A stretch of DNA of 64,000 nt from an uncultured Fibrobacter sp. (GTDB taxonomy: Bacteria > Fibrobacterota > Fibrobacteria > Fibrobacterales > Fibrobacteraceae): positions 21,407 to 85,406 of the forward strand of contig CAMHOW010000004.1 of the NCBI GenBank assembly GCA_946186895.1, read 5' to 3'. The position numbers were made by a program, and so were the translations under genes. Shown in pieces: positions 1 to 8,483 of this stretch. A model generated the notes under the pieces. That model was not told the DNA's origin. It worked only from the letters and a program-made list of their open reading frames with translations, and ran no database searches. Within the stretch, counting starts at the first letter, position 1; each line of letters begins with the position of its first letter.

Positions 1-1
1 T

Positions 2-400
2 TTCTTTTACGAGATGGATCTTCCCGATTACCAGAACCAGATGGACGGAAATAGGCTAGATATGTACTTTAACCAGGGCAAGATGGACCATGCGGTGGTA
101 TCCGGCAAGGCCCAGAGTACCTATTTCTACGTCAAGAAGGACCGCACGGTAGCGGGCAAGAACGAGGCTGCCGGGGATACCATCAATATCTTGTTCGATG
201 CCCAGAAGAACGCTGTGAAGTCGTTGAGGCTCATGGGCGGTGGTACCATGGCTAGCGGCCGGTATATCGATATGGAAAAGGAACAGCGCAACAAGAAGAA
301 GCTGCAGAAGGCCGATTCTACGAAAACCGATGCCCAGGAAAAGTCGATGAACAGGGAATCAAGGCCCCGTCCGGCTCCGAAGAAGGAGGACGCAAAATGA
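2..400 (+). CDS. OstA/LptA-like lipopolysaccharide export protein (3' end only)
   Basis: The frame is open to the left edge, so only about the last 132 residues are visible. They contain OstA-like beta-strand repeats of the form G-x-R-L-D-M-Y-F ... G-K ... V-V-S-G-x-A-Q-S-T-Y-F, followed by a charged Lys/Arg/Pro-rich tail. Proteins of this family bind lipid A and bridge the periplasm during LPS export. The stop codon overlaps the lptB start (ATGA at 397-400), which fits an lpt operon. The fragment could equally come from a larger OstA-like protein of the Bacteroidota/Fibrobacterota type; without the N-terminus LptA proper cannot be assigned. Confidence 0.6.
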   Translation, partial: FFYEMDLPDYQNQMDGNRLDMYFNQGKMDHAVVSGKAQSTYFYVKKDRTVAGKNEAAGDTINILFDAQKNAVKSLRLMGGGTMASGRYIDMEKEQRNKKKLQKADSTKTDAQEKSMNRESRPRPAPKKEDAK

Positions 401-1134
401 GAACGGTAGTTAGCACAATTCGCACCGACAAACTGCGTAAGGTCTACGGCGGACGCCAGGTGGTAAGCGATGTTTCCATCAGTGTTTCCCAAGGCGAAGT
501 GGTTGGGCTTCTGGGGCCAAATGGCGCCGGCAAAACCACGTCCTTCTACATGATCGTGGGCATGGTTCGCCCTGATTCGGGTCATATCTTTCTAGACGAT
601 ATCGAGATGACGGACAAGCCCATGTACAAGCGGGCAAGGCTTGGCGTGGGCTACCTGCCGCAAGAGGCGTCTATCTTCCGCAAGCTCTCTGTAGAAGACA
701 ACATCATGGCCATTCTTGAAACCCAGGACATGAAGCGTGCCCAGCGCAAGAGGCGCTTGGAAGAGCTCCTGGAAGAATTCAAGATTACCCATATCCGTAA
801 GACCAAGTCGTACAGCTGTTCCGGTGGTGAACGCAGACGTCTAGAAATTGCCCGCGCTCTTGCCAGTGACCCATCGTTCTTGTTGCTGGACGAACCCTTT
901 GCAGGCATTGACCCTATCGCCGTGGCCGACATTCAGTCCATCATTTCGGAGTTGAAAGAAAAGGGTATGGGCGTTCTCATTACGGACCACAACGTTCGCG
1001 AGACGCTCTCTATTACAGATCGAGCTTACATTATGTACAAGAGCCAGGTTCTTACCGAAGGTACGGCAGAATACCTGGCCAACGACCCTGAAGCAAGGCG
1101 TATCTATCTCGGAGACAGTTTCAGGCTGGATTAG
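397..1134 (+). CDS. lptB: LPS export ABC transporter ATPase LptB
   Basis: A 245-residue ABC ATPase with all core motifs: Walker [10 protein letters not shown] near residue 40, Q-loop in YLPQEASIF, signature CSGGERRR, Walker [14 protein letters not shown] and the switch histidine in ITDHNVRET. The Q-loop and H-loop wording is typical of LptB rather than of other ABC ATPases. LptB drives extraction of LPS from the inner membrane through LptFG. It overlaps the upstream OstA-like gene by 4 bases and is followed 2 bases later by rpoN, the same lptB-rpoN-hpf order found in many proteobacteria. Confidence 0.95.
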   Translation: MRTVVSTIRTDKLRKVYGGRQVVSDVSISVSQGEVVGLLGPNGAGKTTSFYMIVGMVRPDSGHIFLDDIEMTDKPMYKRARLGVGYLPQEASIFRKLSVEDNIMAILETQDMKRAQRKRRLEELLEEFKITHIRKTKSYSCSGGERRRLEIARALASDPSFLLLDEPFAGIDPIAVADIQSIISELKEKGMGVLITDHNVRETLSITDRAYIMYKSQVLTEGTAEYLANDPEARRIYLGDSFRLD

Positions 1135-1136
1135 AA

Positions 1137-2792
1137 ATGAGTATGGATGTAGGAATGCATTTAGGCCAGAGCCAACGGCTGGAGCAGAATATCTCGCCCC
1201 AGATGCTCCAGTCTATTACTATCCTGCAGAAGAATTCCCTGGAATTAGAAACCGCCATCAAGGAAGAGGTGGAGGCTAACCCGCTACTGGAATGGGACGA
1301 CGAACCCCTGGGCGAATCCCTGGATTCTCCTGCCGAGGCCAGCAGCGATAGAAATGGGGAAGATGACTTTGCCGAAGGGAAAATGGATTCTGGCGAAGTT
1401 GACAATTCTTTGGATTTTGACCGTGGGACTCTTGAGGACAGCGCCGATGTAGATAGAGGCCTGTTAGATGATTCCTCGCCTTCGGAATTGAACTGGGCCC
1501 AGTACCTGGAAGACGGCACCGACCATACGGATACGCTCTACAGGGATTCCGGTAGCCAGCAGAAGGATGCCGACGATGCCTTTGACCGTCCGCAGAAAGA
1601 CCGTGAGGCAAGTCTTCAGGATCGCTTGATATTACAGCTTCGGGATTGGAACGGTACCCGTGAGCTTCTTACGCAACTTTCCAAGGCTGGTTGTTCCGAG
1701 ACCCGCTTCCGTGAACTGGTGGAGTACCTGATTGATTCTCTTGACGAGAACGGTTTTTTGCAGAGTGCCGACGAGATGGCCATGGCCAAGGTTCTTGCCG
1801 ACAATGATCCGTTCATCATTGAGATTGAAAAGGTTATCCGGGGTGAGGTTTCTCTAGATGATGCGAAACTCCCTGTAGTAGAAGCTTTCCATGTGCTTAG
1901 GAGTTTTAAGCCCAGGGGAATCGGTGCGCGAAACCTGCAGGAATGCTTTATTATCCAGGCGGAATCCTTGGAAAACTTTCCGGCACTTTCCCTGCGGATT
2001 TTGAAAGACCGCTTTGAAGACTTGATGGCGCTCCGTTATGCAAAAATTGCAAAAGACCTTGGGGTTACCACCGACGAGGTGCAGCAGGCGGTGAGCAGTC
2101 TTTCTAAGCTCGCGCCACACCCTGGTCAGCAGATGTCGGCCGCACCGAACCAGATTAAGGTGGCAGACATGAAGGTGGTGGAAAAGCGTGGCAAGTTCGA
2201 GGTGGAATGCTATAGGCGCCGCGTCCAGAAGCGCCTTCACTTGAACCAGACTTACGCCTCGCTTTTGAACGATTCTCACCTGAGCAAGAATGACAGGGAA
2301 TATATCCAGAACAACCTGAATAAGGCCAAGGAATTCATGAAGGCGGTGGACAACCGTTTCTCCACTATGGAAAACGTGATGATGGCCATCGTCAAGCATC
2401 AGGAACCTTTTTTCCGGCAGGGTCCCGCTTTCTTAAAGCCAATGATTTTGCAGGACATCGCCGACGAGGTGGGTCGCGACCTGAGTACCATCAGCCGCGT
2501 GACCAACGGCAAGTACGTAGATACTCCTTATGGTATTTTTGAGCTGAAACAGTTCTTCACCTCGGGAGTCAAGCAGGGGGCTGCCTCTAGCGCAGAAGTC
2601 ATCGGGTCTGCCCAGATTCTTTCTGCCATCAAGAAGCTGGTAGACGAGGAAGACAAGAAGAAACCCCTTTCGGACCAGGCCATTGCCGACGCTCTTGAGT
2701 TGCAGGGCATCAAGGTGGCACGTCGTACGGTGGCCAAGTACAGGGAAGAGGAGCTGAAAATCCTCCCGGCAAGGCTGAGAAAGTCCGTGTAG
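1137..2792 (+). CDS. rpoN: RNA polymerase sigma-54 factor RpoN
   Basis: A 551-residue sigma-54. The N-terminus is the Gln/Leu-rich activator-interaction region I (QNISPQMLQSITILQ), followed by an unusually long acidic spacer of about 80 residues, the core-binding region and the DNA-binding C-terminus with the RpoN box ARRTVAKYRE near residue 530. It needs AAA+ enhancer-binding proteins; none is encoded in this window. A strong sigma-54 promoter lies in front of the Hsp20 gene (7385-7400), so at least one local target exists. Start ATG 1137 is 2 bases after the lptB stop. Confidence 0.96.
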   Translation: MSMDVGMHLGQSQRLEQNISPQMLQSITILQKNSLELETAIKEEVEANPLLEWDDEPLGESLDSPAEASSDRNGEDDFAEGKMDSGEVDNSLDFDRGTLEDSADVDRGLLDDSSPSELNWAQYLEDGTDHTDTLYRDSGSQQKDADDAFDRPQKDREASLQDRLILQLRDWNGTRELLTQLSKAGCSETRFRELVEYLIDSLDENGFLQSADEMAMAKVLADNDPFIIEIEKVIRGEVSLDDAKLPVVEAFHVLRSFKPRGIGARNLQECFIIQAESLENFPALSLRILKDRFEDLMALRYAKIAKDLGVTTDEVQQAVSSLSKLAPHPGQQMSAAPNQIKVADMKVVEKRGKFEVECYRRRVQKRLHLNQTYASLLNDSHLSKNDREYIQNNLNKAKEFMKAVDNRFSTMENVMMAIVKHQEPFFRQGPAFLKPMILQDIADEVGRDLSTISRVTNGKYVDTPYGIFELKQFFTSGVKQGAASSAEVIGSAQILSAIKKLVDEEDKKKPLSDQAIADALELQGIKVARRTVAKYREEELKILPARLRKSV

Positions 2793-2909
2793 GGCCGTTT
2801 ATGGCTGCTTGTTTGTAAACTTTTGTTTACGTATGGCCGTGGATAACCAGAAATTATCCATCATTATTCCAAATTGGGCGAAATATTTTTCGAAAAAAAC
2901 ATATTATAT

Positions 2910-2939
2910 TTGCTTTTTTTATAAAAAAAGATGTATATA
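2910..2939 (+). promoter_or_regulatory. Possible sigma-70 promoter for the hibernation factor gene
   Basis: TTGCTT (2910-2915) and TATATA (2934-2939) are spaced by 18 bases in an AT-rich stretch 58 bases before the hpf start. Upstream, between rpoN and this site, lie two short inverted repeats without T-runs: GTAAAC/GTTTAC (2815-2820, 2825-2830) and GGATAA/TTATCC (2841-2846, 2854-2859). Confidence 0.35.
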
Positions 2940-2997
2940 CTCTAAATGCGATGCTAGAACATCGAAATGTGCCATCTCAACTTACGGAGGTTTAACA

Positions 2998-3315
2998 ATG
3001 GATATTCAATTTTCTGCCCGTCATTTTAATGCGTCTGCCGGTCTCCAGGATAGGATTCAAGAAGAAATGGACAAACTGGCAAAGTTCTACCCCAACATCA
3101 CGGGAGCCTCCGTCATTCTGGACCACGAAGTGGAACACCAGCGTCATTGCGAAATTTCCGTGAACATTACGGGTTCCGTGGTGGTTGGTTCCGCCGACGA
3201 AGAAAACATGGGCAAGGCCGTGGATGTGGCCCTCGAAAGGGTGAAAATCCAGCTGAAGAAGGCCAACGACAAACAGAACGACCATCGCGCTCAGCCCCTT
3301 TCTGATTTGGCTTAA
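2998..3315 (+). CDS. hpf: Ribosome hibernation-promoting factor, short form
   Basis: A 105-residue HPF/RaiA/YfiA protein (start MDIQFSARHFNAS) with the beta-alpha-beta-beta-beta-alpha pattern and the conserved tail ... A-V-D-V-A-L-E-R-V-K-I-Q-L-K-K. It binds the 30S decoding site and idles ribosomes in stationary phase. The frame stays open upstream, but ATG 2998 has a strong Shine-Dalgarno (ACGGAGG at 2984-2990) and matches family N-termini. It lacks the C-terminal dimerisation domain of long HPF. The stop overlaps the hprK start (TAATG), a linkage also seen in proteobacterial rpoN-hpf-ptsN clusters. Confidence 0.92.
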   Translation: MDIQFSARHFNASAGLQDRIQEEMDKLAKFYPNITGASVILDHEVEHQRHCEISVNITGSVVVGSADEENMGKAVDVALERVKIQLKKANDKQNDHRAQPLSDLA

Positions 3316-4346
3316 TGGCAGAATCCAGATTAAAAGATATCAAGGTTTTGCACCGAGAAAAACTCTCGGTGCGAGACTTTTTCTGTCGCTACGGCAAGGA
3401 CTTGCAGCTGGCCCTCCATTCTCCGGAAGAGGACCTGAATACAAACATTGCCGAAAGCGGCATACACCGCCCTGGCCTTGCCATGGCGGGTTATACAAAG
3501 GTGTACAGTTCCGAACAGATTCAGGTGGTTGGCCATACGGAATGGAACTACTTGGAATCTTTGGGTACGGCTGGCCGTGTGAAGGTCTTTGAAAGTCTTT
3601 CTGTTTTCAAGGCCCCAATGTGGGTGGTGACCCATGCCCAGATGCCGCACCCGGAACTTCGGGCCATGTGCAGCAAGTTGCATATCCCACTGTTCTCTAC
3701 GACTCTGCACACCTACGAGTTTAACAAGATTGCCCAGAGAATTCTCGAGGAATTCTTTGCTCCCCACGCCATTATCCACGGGAGTCTCGTGGATGTTTAC
3801 GGTATCGGTATGCTCTTTGTGGGTGACAGCAACGTGGGCAAGTCTGAATGCGTGCTTGACCTTGTTGAAAGTGGACACCGCATGGTGGCCGACGACGTGG
3901 TGCATGTAAGCCACATGGGCAACGTGCTTATCGGGCGCCCCGATCCGCTAATCCGCCATCACATGGAAATCCGCGGGGTGGGACTTCTTGATATCCGCTC
4001 CATGTTCGGTATTCATGCCATCCGCAAGGTGAAAAAGATTGAAGTCATCGTTGAACTTCAGCCCTGGAGCCAGAACGTTTCGTACGAGCGTACGGGCTTA
4101 AACGAACTGGACGAAGTTGTCATGGGAGTCTCGGTTCCAAAAATCGTGATTCCTGTATCGCCGGGCAAGAACCTGACGGTGATTTGCGAAGTGATTGCCA
4201 TGAACGCCCTGATGAAGATGAATGGCCAGAACGTTGCCAAGGATTTTAACGAGAGTCTGATGCAAAAGATAAAGGCCAAGGCCAAGGGCGAATACACTGA
4301 CGACCTGCTGGAAATGGAGCCGGAGAATTGGTCACCTTATGAATAA
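3315..4346 (+). CDS. hprK: HPr kinase/phosphorylase
   Basis: 343 residues with an N-terminal HprK domain and a C-terminal kinase domain. The P-loop is GDSNVGKSE near residue 170 (usually GESGVGKSE; here Asn replaces the first loop Gly), and the family signature MEIRGVGLLDI follows near residue 217. HprK phosphorylates Ser46 of HPr with ATP and reverses it with phosphate, coupling carbon status to regulation. Start ATG 3315 overlaps the hpf stop by one base, so the two are translationally coupled. No HPr gene lies in the window. Confidence 0.93.
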   Translation: MAESRLKDIKVLHREKLSVRDFFCRYGKDLQLALHSPEEDLNTNIAESGIHRPGLAMAGYTKVYSSEQIQVVGHTEWNYLESLGTAGRVKVFESLSVFKAPMWVVTHAQMPHPELRAMCSKLHIPLFSTTLHTYEFNKIAQRILEEFFAPHAIIHGSLVDVYGIGMLFVGDSNVGKSECVLDLVESGHRMVADDVVHVSHMGNVLIGRPDPLIRHHMEIRGVGLLDIRSMFGIHAIRKVKKIEVIVELQPWSQNVSYERTGLNELDEVVMGVSVPKIVIPVSPGKNLTVICEVIAMNALMKMNGQNVAKDFNESLMQKIKAKAKGEYTDDLLEMEPENWSPYE

Positions 4347-5256
4347 TTTCCGTCGAAAATTCCGTTCGAATTTTTTCCCAGTTATTGTTTTCTCGGCTAT
4401 TGTCCTGGGTTGCGGCATGGCTCTGTATCTGTTCCACCCGGCAAGCCCCCACCATGATCGCTATAGCTTTGTAGTGCGCTACGAAAGTATCGGAACCCTT
4501 TCTCCGGGTAACCGCGTAGAGGTGCGGGGTATCACCAAGGGTGAAATCGAGAAGGTGGAACTGACGGATGATGCAGTCTTTGTGACAGCTCGTGTGCTTA
4601 CGGATGCAAAGATTCCGAAAAATTCTGAGTTCCGTTTGAAGACGGCGGGTCTTATGGGCGAACGCGAACTGAGCGTTTTGACTGGCGATGGCCAGGACTT
4701 TATTTCCGATGGTGATACGGTGAATGGCCACTATGAAGAGGGCGCCAATGCCGTAGGGCGGAACCTCGCCATTATCCTTTCAGAATTGGATTCCATCACC
4801 ACTCAGCTTGGAGCCCTGAAGGATTCCGTGACCAAGGGTAAGGTAGGCAAGCGTGTTGACCGTGTGCTCAAGAAGGGCGAAAACCTGCTCCAGGTATCAG
4901 AGGAATCGGTTCAGGAATGGGTGAACTCGGCTACGGACCTGCTTTCCAAGGCCGAAGGGACTCTTAACCAGGCTAAGGCTGCCTTGGGTGATGTTCCTGA
5001 TAGGGCGGACGGGACTGTTCAGAAGGTGGAAAACCTTGTGGCTCGGGTTGATAGCCTGTTGAACAAGGTCCAGGGGGCCAAGGAAGCCCTGGAAGGAATC
5101 GAGGCGAAACTGGACCAGGATAATAATACTGTAGGACTGATTTTATCGAAAAAGGGTGACATCCACAAAGAACTGGACCTTATAGGCGCCGATATTGACG
5201 CTTTAATCAAGGACATCAAGAAACAGGGCCTGAAATTAAATGCGGATATTTTCTAA
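4339..5256 (+). CDS. MCE/MlaD family lipid-transport protein
   Basis: 305 residues: a short cytoplasmic N-terminus, one membrane helix (about residues 13-33), a single MCE domain (about 40-120, with GTLSPGNRVEVRGITKGEI) and a long C-terminal helical region rich in Lys and Asp that probably forms the needle or coiled-coil part. MCE proteins form hexameric rings that carry phospholipids between the membranes. Its start lies 8 bases inside hprK. The partner permease (MlaE) and ATPase (MlaF) are not in this window, so the gene is apart from a canonical mla operon. Confidence 0.85.
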   Translation: MNNFRRKFRSNFFPVIVFSAIVLGCGMALYLFHPASPHHDRYSFVVRYESIGTLSPGNRVEVRGITKGEIEKVELTDDAVFVTARVLTDAKIPKNSEFRLKTAGLMGERELSVLTGDGQDFISDGDTVNGHYEEGANAVGRNLAIILSELDSITTQLGALKDSVTKGKVGKRVDRVLKKGENLLQVSEESVQEWVNSATDLLSKAEGTLNQAKAALGDVPDRADGTVQKVENLVARVDSLLNKVQGAKEALEGIEAKLDQDNNTVGLILSKKGDIHKELDLIGADIDALIKDIKKQGLKLNADIF

Positions 5257-5336
5257 AATAATGTCCTCTTTTAAGAAAAATAATTTAGTTTAACACGAAA
5301 ATGATTAAGTAAGGGAACCCCAAAAAGGAGCGAACT

Positions 5337-5810
5337 ATGGCTGAAAAGAAACAAGCAAAGATGAGCGCCGCCGATCTCAAGTTTTTTGAGGAGATGCTCG
5401 TGGAAAAGCGTCGCCAGCTGGTGACTGCCCAGAACGAGACGGAAAAGTCTAATGCTTTCCAAGGCCAGAAGCACCAGTCCGGTGACGGTGGGGATTCCGA
5501 TAGCGCCGATTCCGCTACGGACTACAACGCCCTTGAAACAACCTTCTCTCTTGCCGCCCGCGAAGGCAAGTACCTGGTTTACCTGGAAGAAGCCCTCCAG
5601 CGCATCAAGAAGGGCACCTTCGGCGTATGCAAGGTCTGCAAGCAGTTGATTCCCAAGGCCCGTCTTTTGGCAGTGCCCACCGCCACCAAGTGCGTGAACT
5701 GCAAGGAAGAGACCAAGAAGAAGGAACAGGAAATCAACCGTATCGAGATGGCACGCCTCTTTGCAGAGGAACAGCGCCGCGAGATGATGAAAAAGAACGC
5801 AGGACGGTAG
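5337..5810 (+). CDS. DksA/TraR-family zinc-finger transcription factor
   Basis: 157 residues: N-terminal helices forming the DksA-type coiled coil, an acidic segment with GDSDSADSATDYN (equivalent to the DxxDxA tip motif), and a C4 zinc finger CKVC-x17-CVNC near residues 98-122, followed by a basic/acidic C-terminal helix. Such proteins enter the secondary channel of RNA polymerase and modulate initiation with ppGpp. Start ATG 5337 has a good ribosome site (AAAAGGAG). It stands alone, 80 bases after the MCE gene. Confidence 0.9.
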   Translation: MAEKKQAKMSAADLKFFEEMLVEKRRQLVTAQNETEKSNAFQGQKHQSGDGGDSDSADSATDYNALETTFSLAAREGKYLVYLEEALQRIKKGTFGVCKVCKQLIPKARLLAVPTATKCVNCKEETKKKEQEINRIEMARLFAEEQRREMMKKNAGR

Positions 5811-5849
5811 GGCGCGCAACCTTTTGCTGCCCCGAAGCATCTAAAGGTC

Positions 5850-7145
5850 ATGAATATCACGAAAGCCTCCTTGTTTGGGATTTTAGCGGCAGCGACGCTC
5901 CTGCATGCCGGTACGTCTTGGACTTTGGAGGCCTGCCTTAAACAGGCGGCTGAGAAAAGCCTTTCCCTTGAAACGGCCAGACTGCGTGAGCAGCAGGCCC
6001 AGGTTAACGTAAAGCAGGCAAAGATCGGGCATTACCCGACGGTTTCTGCGAACATTCAGAATACCCTTTTCGACCATCCTTTTATAGACCAAGAAGATCA
6101 TTACCGCCTGAACCTTGGGCTGAATGGTTCCGTGACCCTTTGGGACGGAGGCGCCACTAGCCTGAATGTAGAGGCCAAGGAATTGAGTCGCGAGGCGGCG
6201 GAGCTTTCGACTCGGCAGACCAAGCGCACCGTGCAGGAGAGCGTGCTGAACGCCTACATGAGCCTGCTCCTTGCCAAGGAGAACCTGCGTACGGCGGACT
6301 ATGCGGTAGAGGTGGCCCAGGCAGAATTCGAGTACTTTACCAACCTTTACGGGGTAGGTTCTATCACCAAGAAGGACCTGACCCAGTCCCAGTCCAACGT
6401 GCTGCAGAAGCAGTCGGCCAAGCTTACCGCCGAACTGAAGGTTTCTACGGCGAAGACCACGCTCCGCCAGCTTTTGGAACTGGGTGAGGGCGAGGAGTTT
6501 GACGTGGCCGCTCCTGAGATCAACTTTACCAACCCTGATTCCCTGCCGCCCCTGCCTGAATACGGCGAGCTGCAGGCACGCATTAGGGCGGCACATCCCG
6601 GGCTCAAGTCCGACAGTATTTCTGTGAAGGCGGCCCAGAAGAATACCAAGGTGGCAGGCAAGAACAGCTCTGTTTCTGTGACGCTGGGCGCCAATTCTTC
6701 TACGGGCTTGCAGGCCTGGGAATCCAAGGGCTACAAGGACCAGCTGAAATACGGCTGGCAGAATTCTTTGACACTGGGGATTAGCATCCCTATTATCGAC
6801 GCAGGTGCTACCACCAACAAGGTGTTACTGGCCCAGGTGAACGAGGCCGAAACTCAGGTGGGCCTGCAAGAGACGGCGAAGACTCTGGAAAACAATATAG
6901 AGAAACTCTACCTGAACGCCCTCAGTGCGGATTTGCAGTGGAAGGCCGCGGTGCTCCAGGTGGAGGCCGAACAAGAGGCTCTAAAGGTTGCCGAAGAGCA
7001 GCGTAGGCTTGGGGCGCTCACCTATACGGATTTCTTGAGCCAGAAAAACAGCTTGGAATCGGCACAGGTTACATTAAACAACGCCAAGTACACGAGCCTT
7101 CTTTCCCGCAAGCTCCTGGAACTGTACCAGGGCCTGCTGGACTAG
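5850..7145 (+). CDS. TolC-like outer-membrane efflux channel protein
   Basis: 431 residues with a signal peptide (MNITKASLFGILAAATLLHAG) and two outer-membrane efflux protein (OEP) repeats, each a pair of long helices plus a beta segment; the helices show the Ala/Gln/Glu-rich heptads of TolC (for example LREQQAQVNVKQA). The length is typical of the family. It forms trimeric exit ducts for tripartite pumps or type I secretion. No inner-membrane or periplasmic partner is adjacent, so the substrate is unknown. Confidence 0.88.
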   Translation: MNITKASLFGILAAATLLHAGTSWTLEACLKQAAEKSLSLETARLREQQAQVNVKQAKIGHYPTVSANIQNTLFDHPFIDQEDHYRLNLGLNGSVTLWDGGATSLNVEAKELSREAAELSTRQTKRTVQESVLNAYMSLLLAKENLRTADYAVEVAQAEFEYFTNLYGVGSITKKDLTQSQSNVLQKQSAKLTAELKVSTAKTTLRQLLELGEGEEFDVAAPEINFTNPDSLPPLPEYGELQARIRAAHPGLKSDSISVKAAQKNTKVAGKNSSVSVTLGANSSTGLQAWESKGYKDQLKYGWQNSLTLGISIPIIDAGATTNKVLLAQVNEAETQVGLQETAKTLENNIEKLYLNALSADLQWKAAVLQVEAEQEALKVAEEQRRLGALTYTDFLSQKNSLESAQVTLNNAKYTSLLSRKLLELYQGLLD

Positions 7146-7152
7146 CTCCATC

Positions 7153-7208
7153 ACGTCATCCTCGGGACAAACTCCAACACGTCATCCTCGCGAAGGCGAG
7201 GATCTAGG
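7153..7208. repeat. Fibrobacter-type palindromic intergenic repeat
   Basis: Two near-identical segments, CACGTCATCCTCG at 7153-7165 and again at 7178-7190; the second continues into a palindrome (ATCCTCGC-GAAG-GCGAGGAT). It behaves like a REP/BIME element between genes. The rest of the 340-base gap up to the Hsp20 gene contains the terminator-like repeat, the sigma-54 promoter and the leader hairpin listed below. Confidence 0.6.
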
Positions 7209-7284
7209 TTTTTAAAATAAGACGTTTCCTTGTTTCAAGTAAGAAACAGGGGCGTTTCTTATTGAAAGGGATACCCGTGTTGTC

Positions 7285-7316
7285 ATTCCCGGCTTGACCG
7301 GGAATCGCCCTTTTTT
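7285..7316 (+). terminator. Terminator-like palindromic repeat after the TolC-like gene
   Basis: ATTCCCGG-CTTGA-CCGGGAAT followed by CGCCC and six T. The hairpin is also the core of a common GTCATTCCCGG repeat, so it may serve both as repeat unit and transcription stop. Confidence 0.55.
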
Positions 7317-7384
7317 GCGTGAAAAACGCCATTTTTTGCCGTTTCCTGGCATTTTTTCCGAATGGGTGCCGTCTTCTACAAAAA

Positions 7385-7400
7385 TTGGCACGGGCTTTGC
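7385..7400 (+). promoter_or_regulatory. Sigma-54 (RpoN) promoter of the Hsp20 gene
   Basis: TTGGCACG-N4-TTGC matches the sigma-54 consensus (YTGGCACG-N4-TTGC) completely, with GG (7387-7388) and GC (7399-7400) exactly 10 bases apart. Predicted transcription start is near 7411, giving a leader of about 75 bases. rpoN itself is encoded at 1137-2792. No enhancer-binding protein or clear upstream activator site was recognised. Confidence 0.8.
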
Positions 7401-7425
7401 GTATAGTAGTGCGAGAACAAAAACC

Positions 7426-7464
7426 GGGTCCCCGGCCAAGGCAAACTGCCTAAGCCTGGGACCC
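7426..7464 (+). promoter_or_regulatory. Large hairpin in the Hsp20 mRNA leader
   Basis: Nested arms GGGTCCC/GGGACCC (7426-7432, 7458-7464), GGC/GCC (7434-7436, 7454-7456) and AGGCA/TGCCT (7439-7443, 7447-7451) around a 3-base loop. It starts about 15 bases after the predicted start of transcription and ends about 10 bases before the ribosome site, so it could stabilise the mRNA or sense temperature. The Shine-Dalgarno itself is not buried, unlike in classic ROSE elements. Confidence 0.6.
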
Positions 7465-7485
7465 ACAACCAGTGAGGTTAAAATT

Positions 7486-7863
7486 ATGCTCAATACTCAG
7501 ATTCTTCCTTCCGCTTTCTATGGTATCCAGAACTTCCTTGACAACCTTAACGCCTGCAACGCTCAGGGCGAATGCGCCTACACCCCCAAGGCCGACTACT
7601 ACGAAGTGGACAACGGCTTTGTGCTAGAGGTGGAATTGCCGGGCGTCAAGAAAGAAGACCTGGACGTGCAGGTAGAAAAGAACATCATCACCGTCAAGGC
7701 CACCCGTGCCCGCAAGGACAGCAAGTACACCTACGAACGCAGCTTCCGCTTGGCCGACGACATCGACCCCGAGAACATCAAGGTCTCGTTGGAAAACGGC
7801 GTGTTGACCTTCTCGCTAGCCAAGAAGCAGCAGGCCTCCGCACGCAAGTTGACCGTGGACTAA
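7486..7863 (+). CDS. Small heat-shock protein, Hsp20 family
   Basis: 125 residues with an alpha-crystallin domain over about residues 36-125: DYYEVDNGFVLEVELPGVKK, the VEKNIITVKA strand, and the ENGVLTFSLAKK end motif. The C-terminal I-x-I/V anchor motif is not obvious; the tail ends KLTVD. It is an ATP-independent holdase. The frame is open further upstream, but ATG 7486 fits family length, has an AGTGAGG ribosome site and lies downstream of the sigma-54 promoter and hairpin. Control by sigma-54 is unusual for a heat-shock chaperone, though known for E. coli ibp-like and phage-shock genes. Confidence 0.9.
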   Translation: MLNTQILPSAFYGIQNFLDNLNACNAQGECAYTPKADYYEVDNGFVLEVELPGVKKEDLDVQVEKNIITVKATRARKDSKYTYERSFRLADDIDPENIKVSLENGVLTFSLAKKQQASARKLTVD

Positions 7864-7905
7864 CTCGGCGATTGTAACGATTCTTCATTGTGCTCCTTAA
7901 ACACC

Positions 7906-7935
7906 AGGGACATCCGCAAGGGTGCCCCTTTTTTT
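7906..7935 (+). terminator. Rho-independent terminator of the Hsp20 gene
   Basis: AGGGACATCC and GGGTGCCCCT form a 10-base-pair stem (one mismatch, one G-T) around a GCAA tetraloop, followed directly by a run of T to 7935. Confidence 0.8.
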
Positions 7936-7947
7936 ACATTTTGGGTG

Positions 7948-7974
7948 ACACTTTTACTTTCCCCGGGTGTTATA
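7948..7974 (+). promoter_or_regulatory. Candidate promoter, ACACTTTTA-N10-GTGTTATA type
   Basis: ACACTTTTA (7948-7956), a 10-base spacer and GTGTTATA (7967-7974) lie immediately before the ECF sigma gene. The identical pair with identical spacing occurs at 25088-25114 before the TonB-receptor gene. The outer parts are partly inverted (ACAC/GTGT). The placement fits an autoregulated ECF promoter; transcription would begin almost at the GTG start codon (7980). Confidence 0.45.
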
Positions 7975-7979
7975 TAGTC

Positions 7980-8483
7980 GTGAACAGTGAAGAAATCCTA
8001 AAAAAAGCGTATTTTGCCAAAGTCTATGAGACCTACGCCCCCATGGTGTACAGGCGCTGTCTTGCGCTCCTGAAGGACGAGGCGGAGGCTTCGGACCTGA
8101 TGCAGGACGTGTTTTTGCGGATTTATGCCGGCATGGACCGCCTGAACCTGGACAGTCCCAGCAGTCTTTTGTGGAATACGGCCACCAGGCTCTGCCTGAA
8201 CCGCATCCGCGACAAGAAGCGCAGGGGGCTGGACGTGGATTCCAACGAGCTGTTGCTGAATATCGCCTGCGCAGACGACGAGCAGGAAGGCTACGAGGCT
8301 CGCGGCATATTGGCGAAAATTTTTTCGCGGGAGCAGGAATCTACCCGGACCATTGCGGTGTTGCACTATGTAGATGGTATGACGCTGGAAGAAACCGCCG
8401 AGATGGTGGGGCTTTCGGTAAGCGGTGTGCGCAAGCGTTTGCGTACCCTGCAGGCAAGAGTTAAAAACCTGGAGGTGAAGTGA
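7980..8483 (+). CDS. ECF-type RNA polymerase sigma factor
   Basis: About 167 residues from GTG 7980: region 2 (FAKVYETYAPMVYRR ... DLMQDVFLRIYAG ... WNTATRLCLNRIRDKKRR) and region 4 (MTLEETAEMVGLSVSGVRKRLRTL). No sigma region 3, so it is a group 4 (ECF) factor. The frame extends upstream to 7890 but that part reads through the Hsp20 terminator and promoter motif and does not look like sigma sequence; GTG 7980 gives a normal N-terminus. There is little room for a ribosome site, so a leaderless message is possible. The stop overlaps the next gene's start (TGATG), consistent with a sigma/anti-sigma pair. Confidence 0.85.
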   Translation: MNSEEILKKAYFAKVYETYAPMVYRRCLALLKDEAEASDLMQDVFLRIYAGMDRLNLDSPSSLLWNTATRLCLNRIRDKKRRGLDVDSNELLLNIACADDEQEGYEARGILAKIFSREQESTRTIAVLHYVDGMTLEETAEMVGLSVSGVRKRLRTLQARVKNLEVK

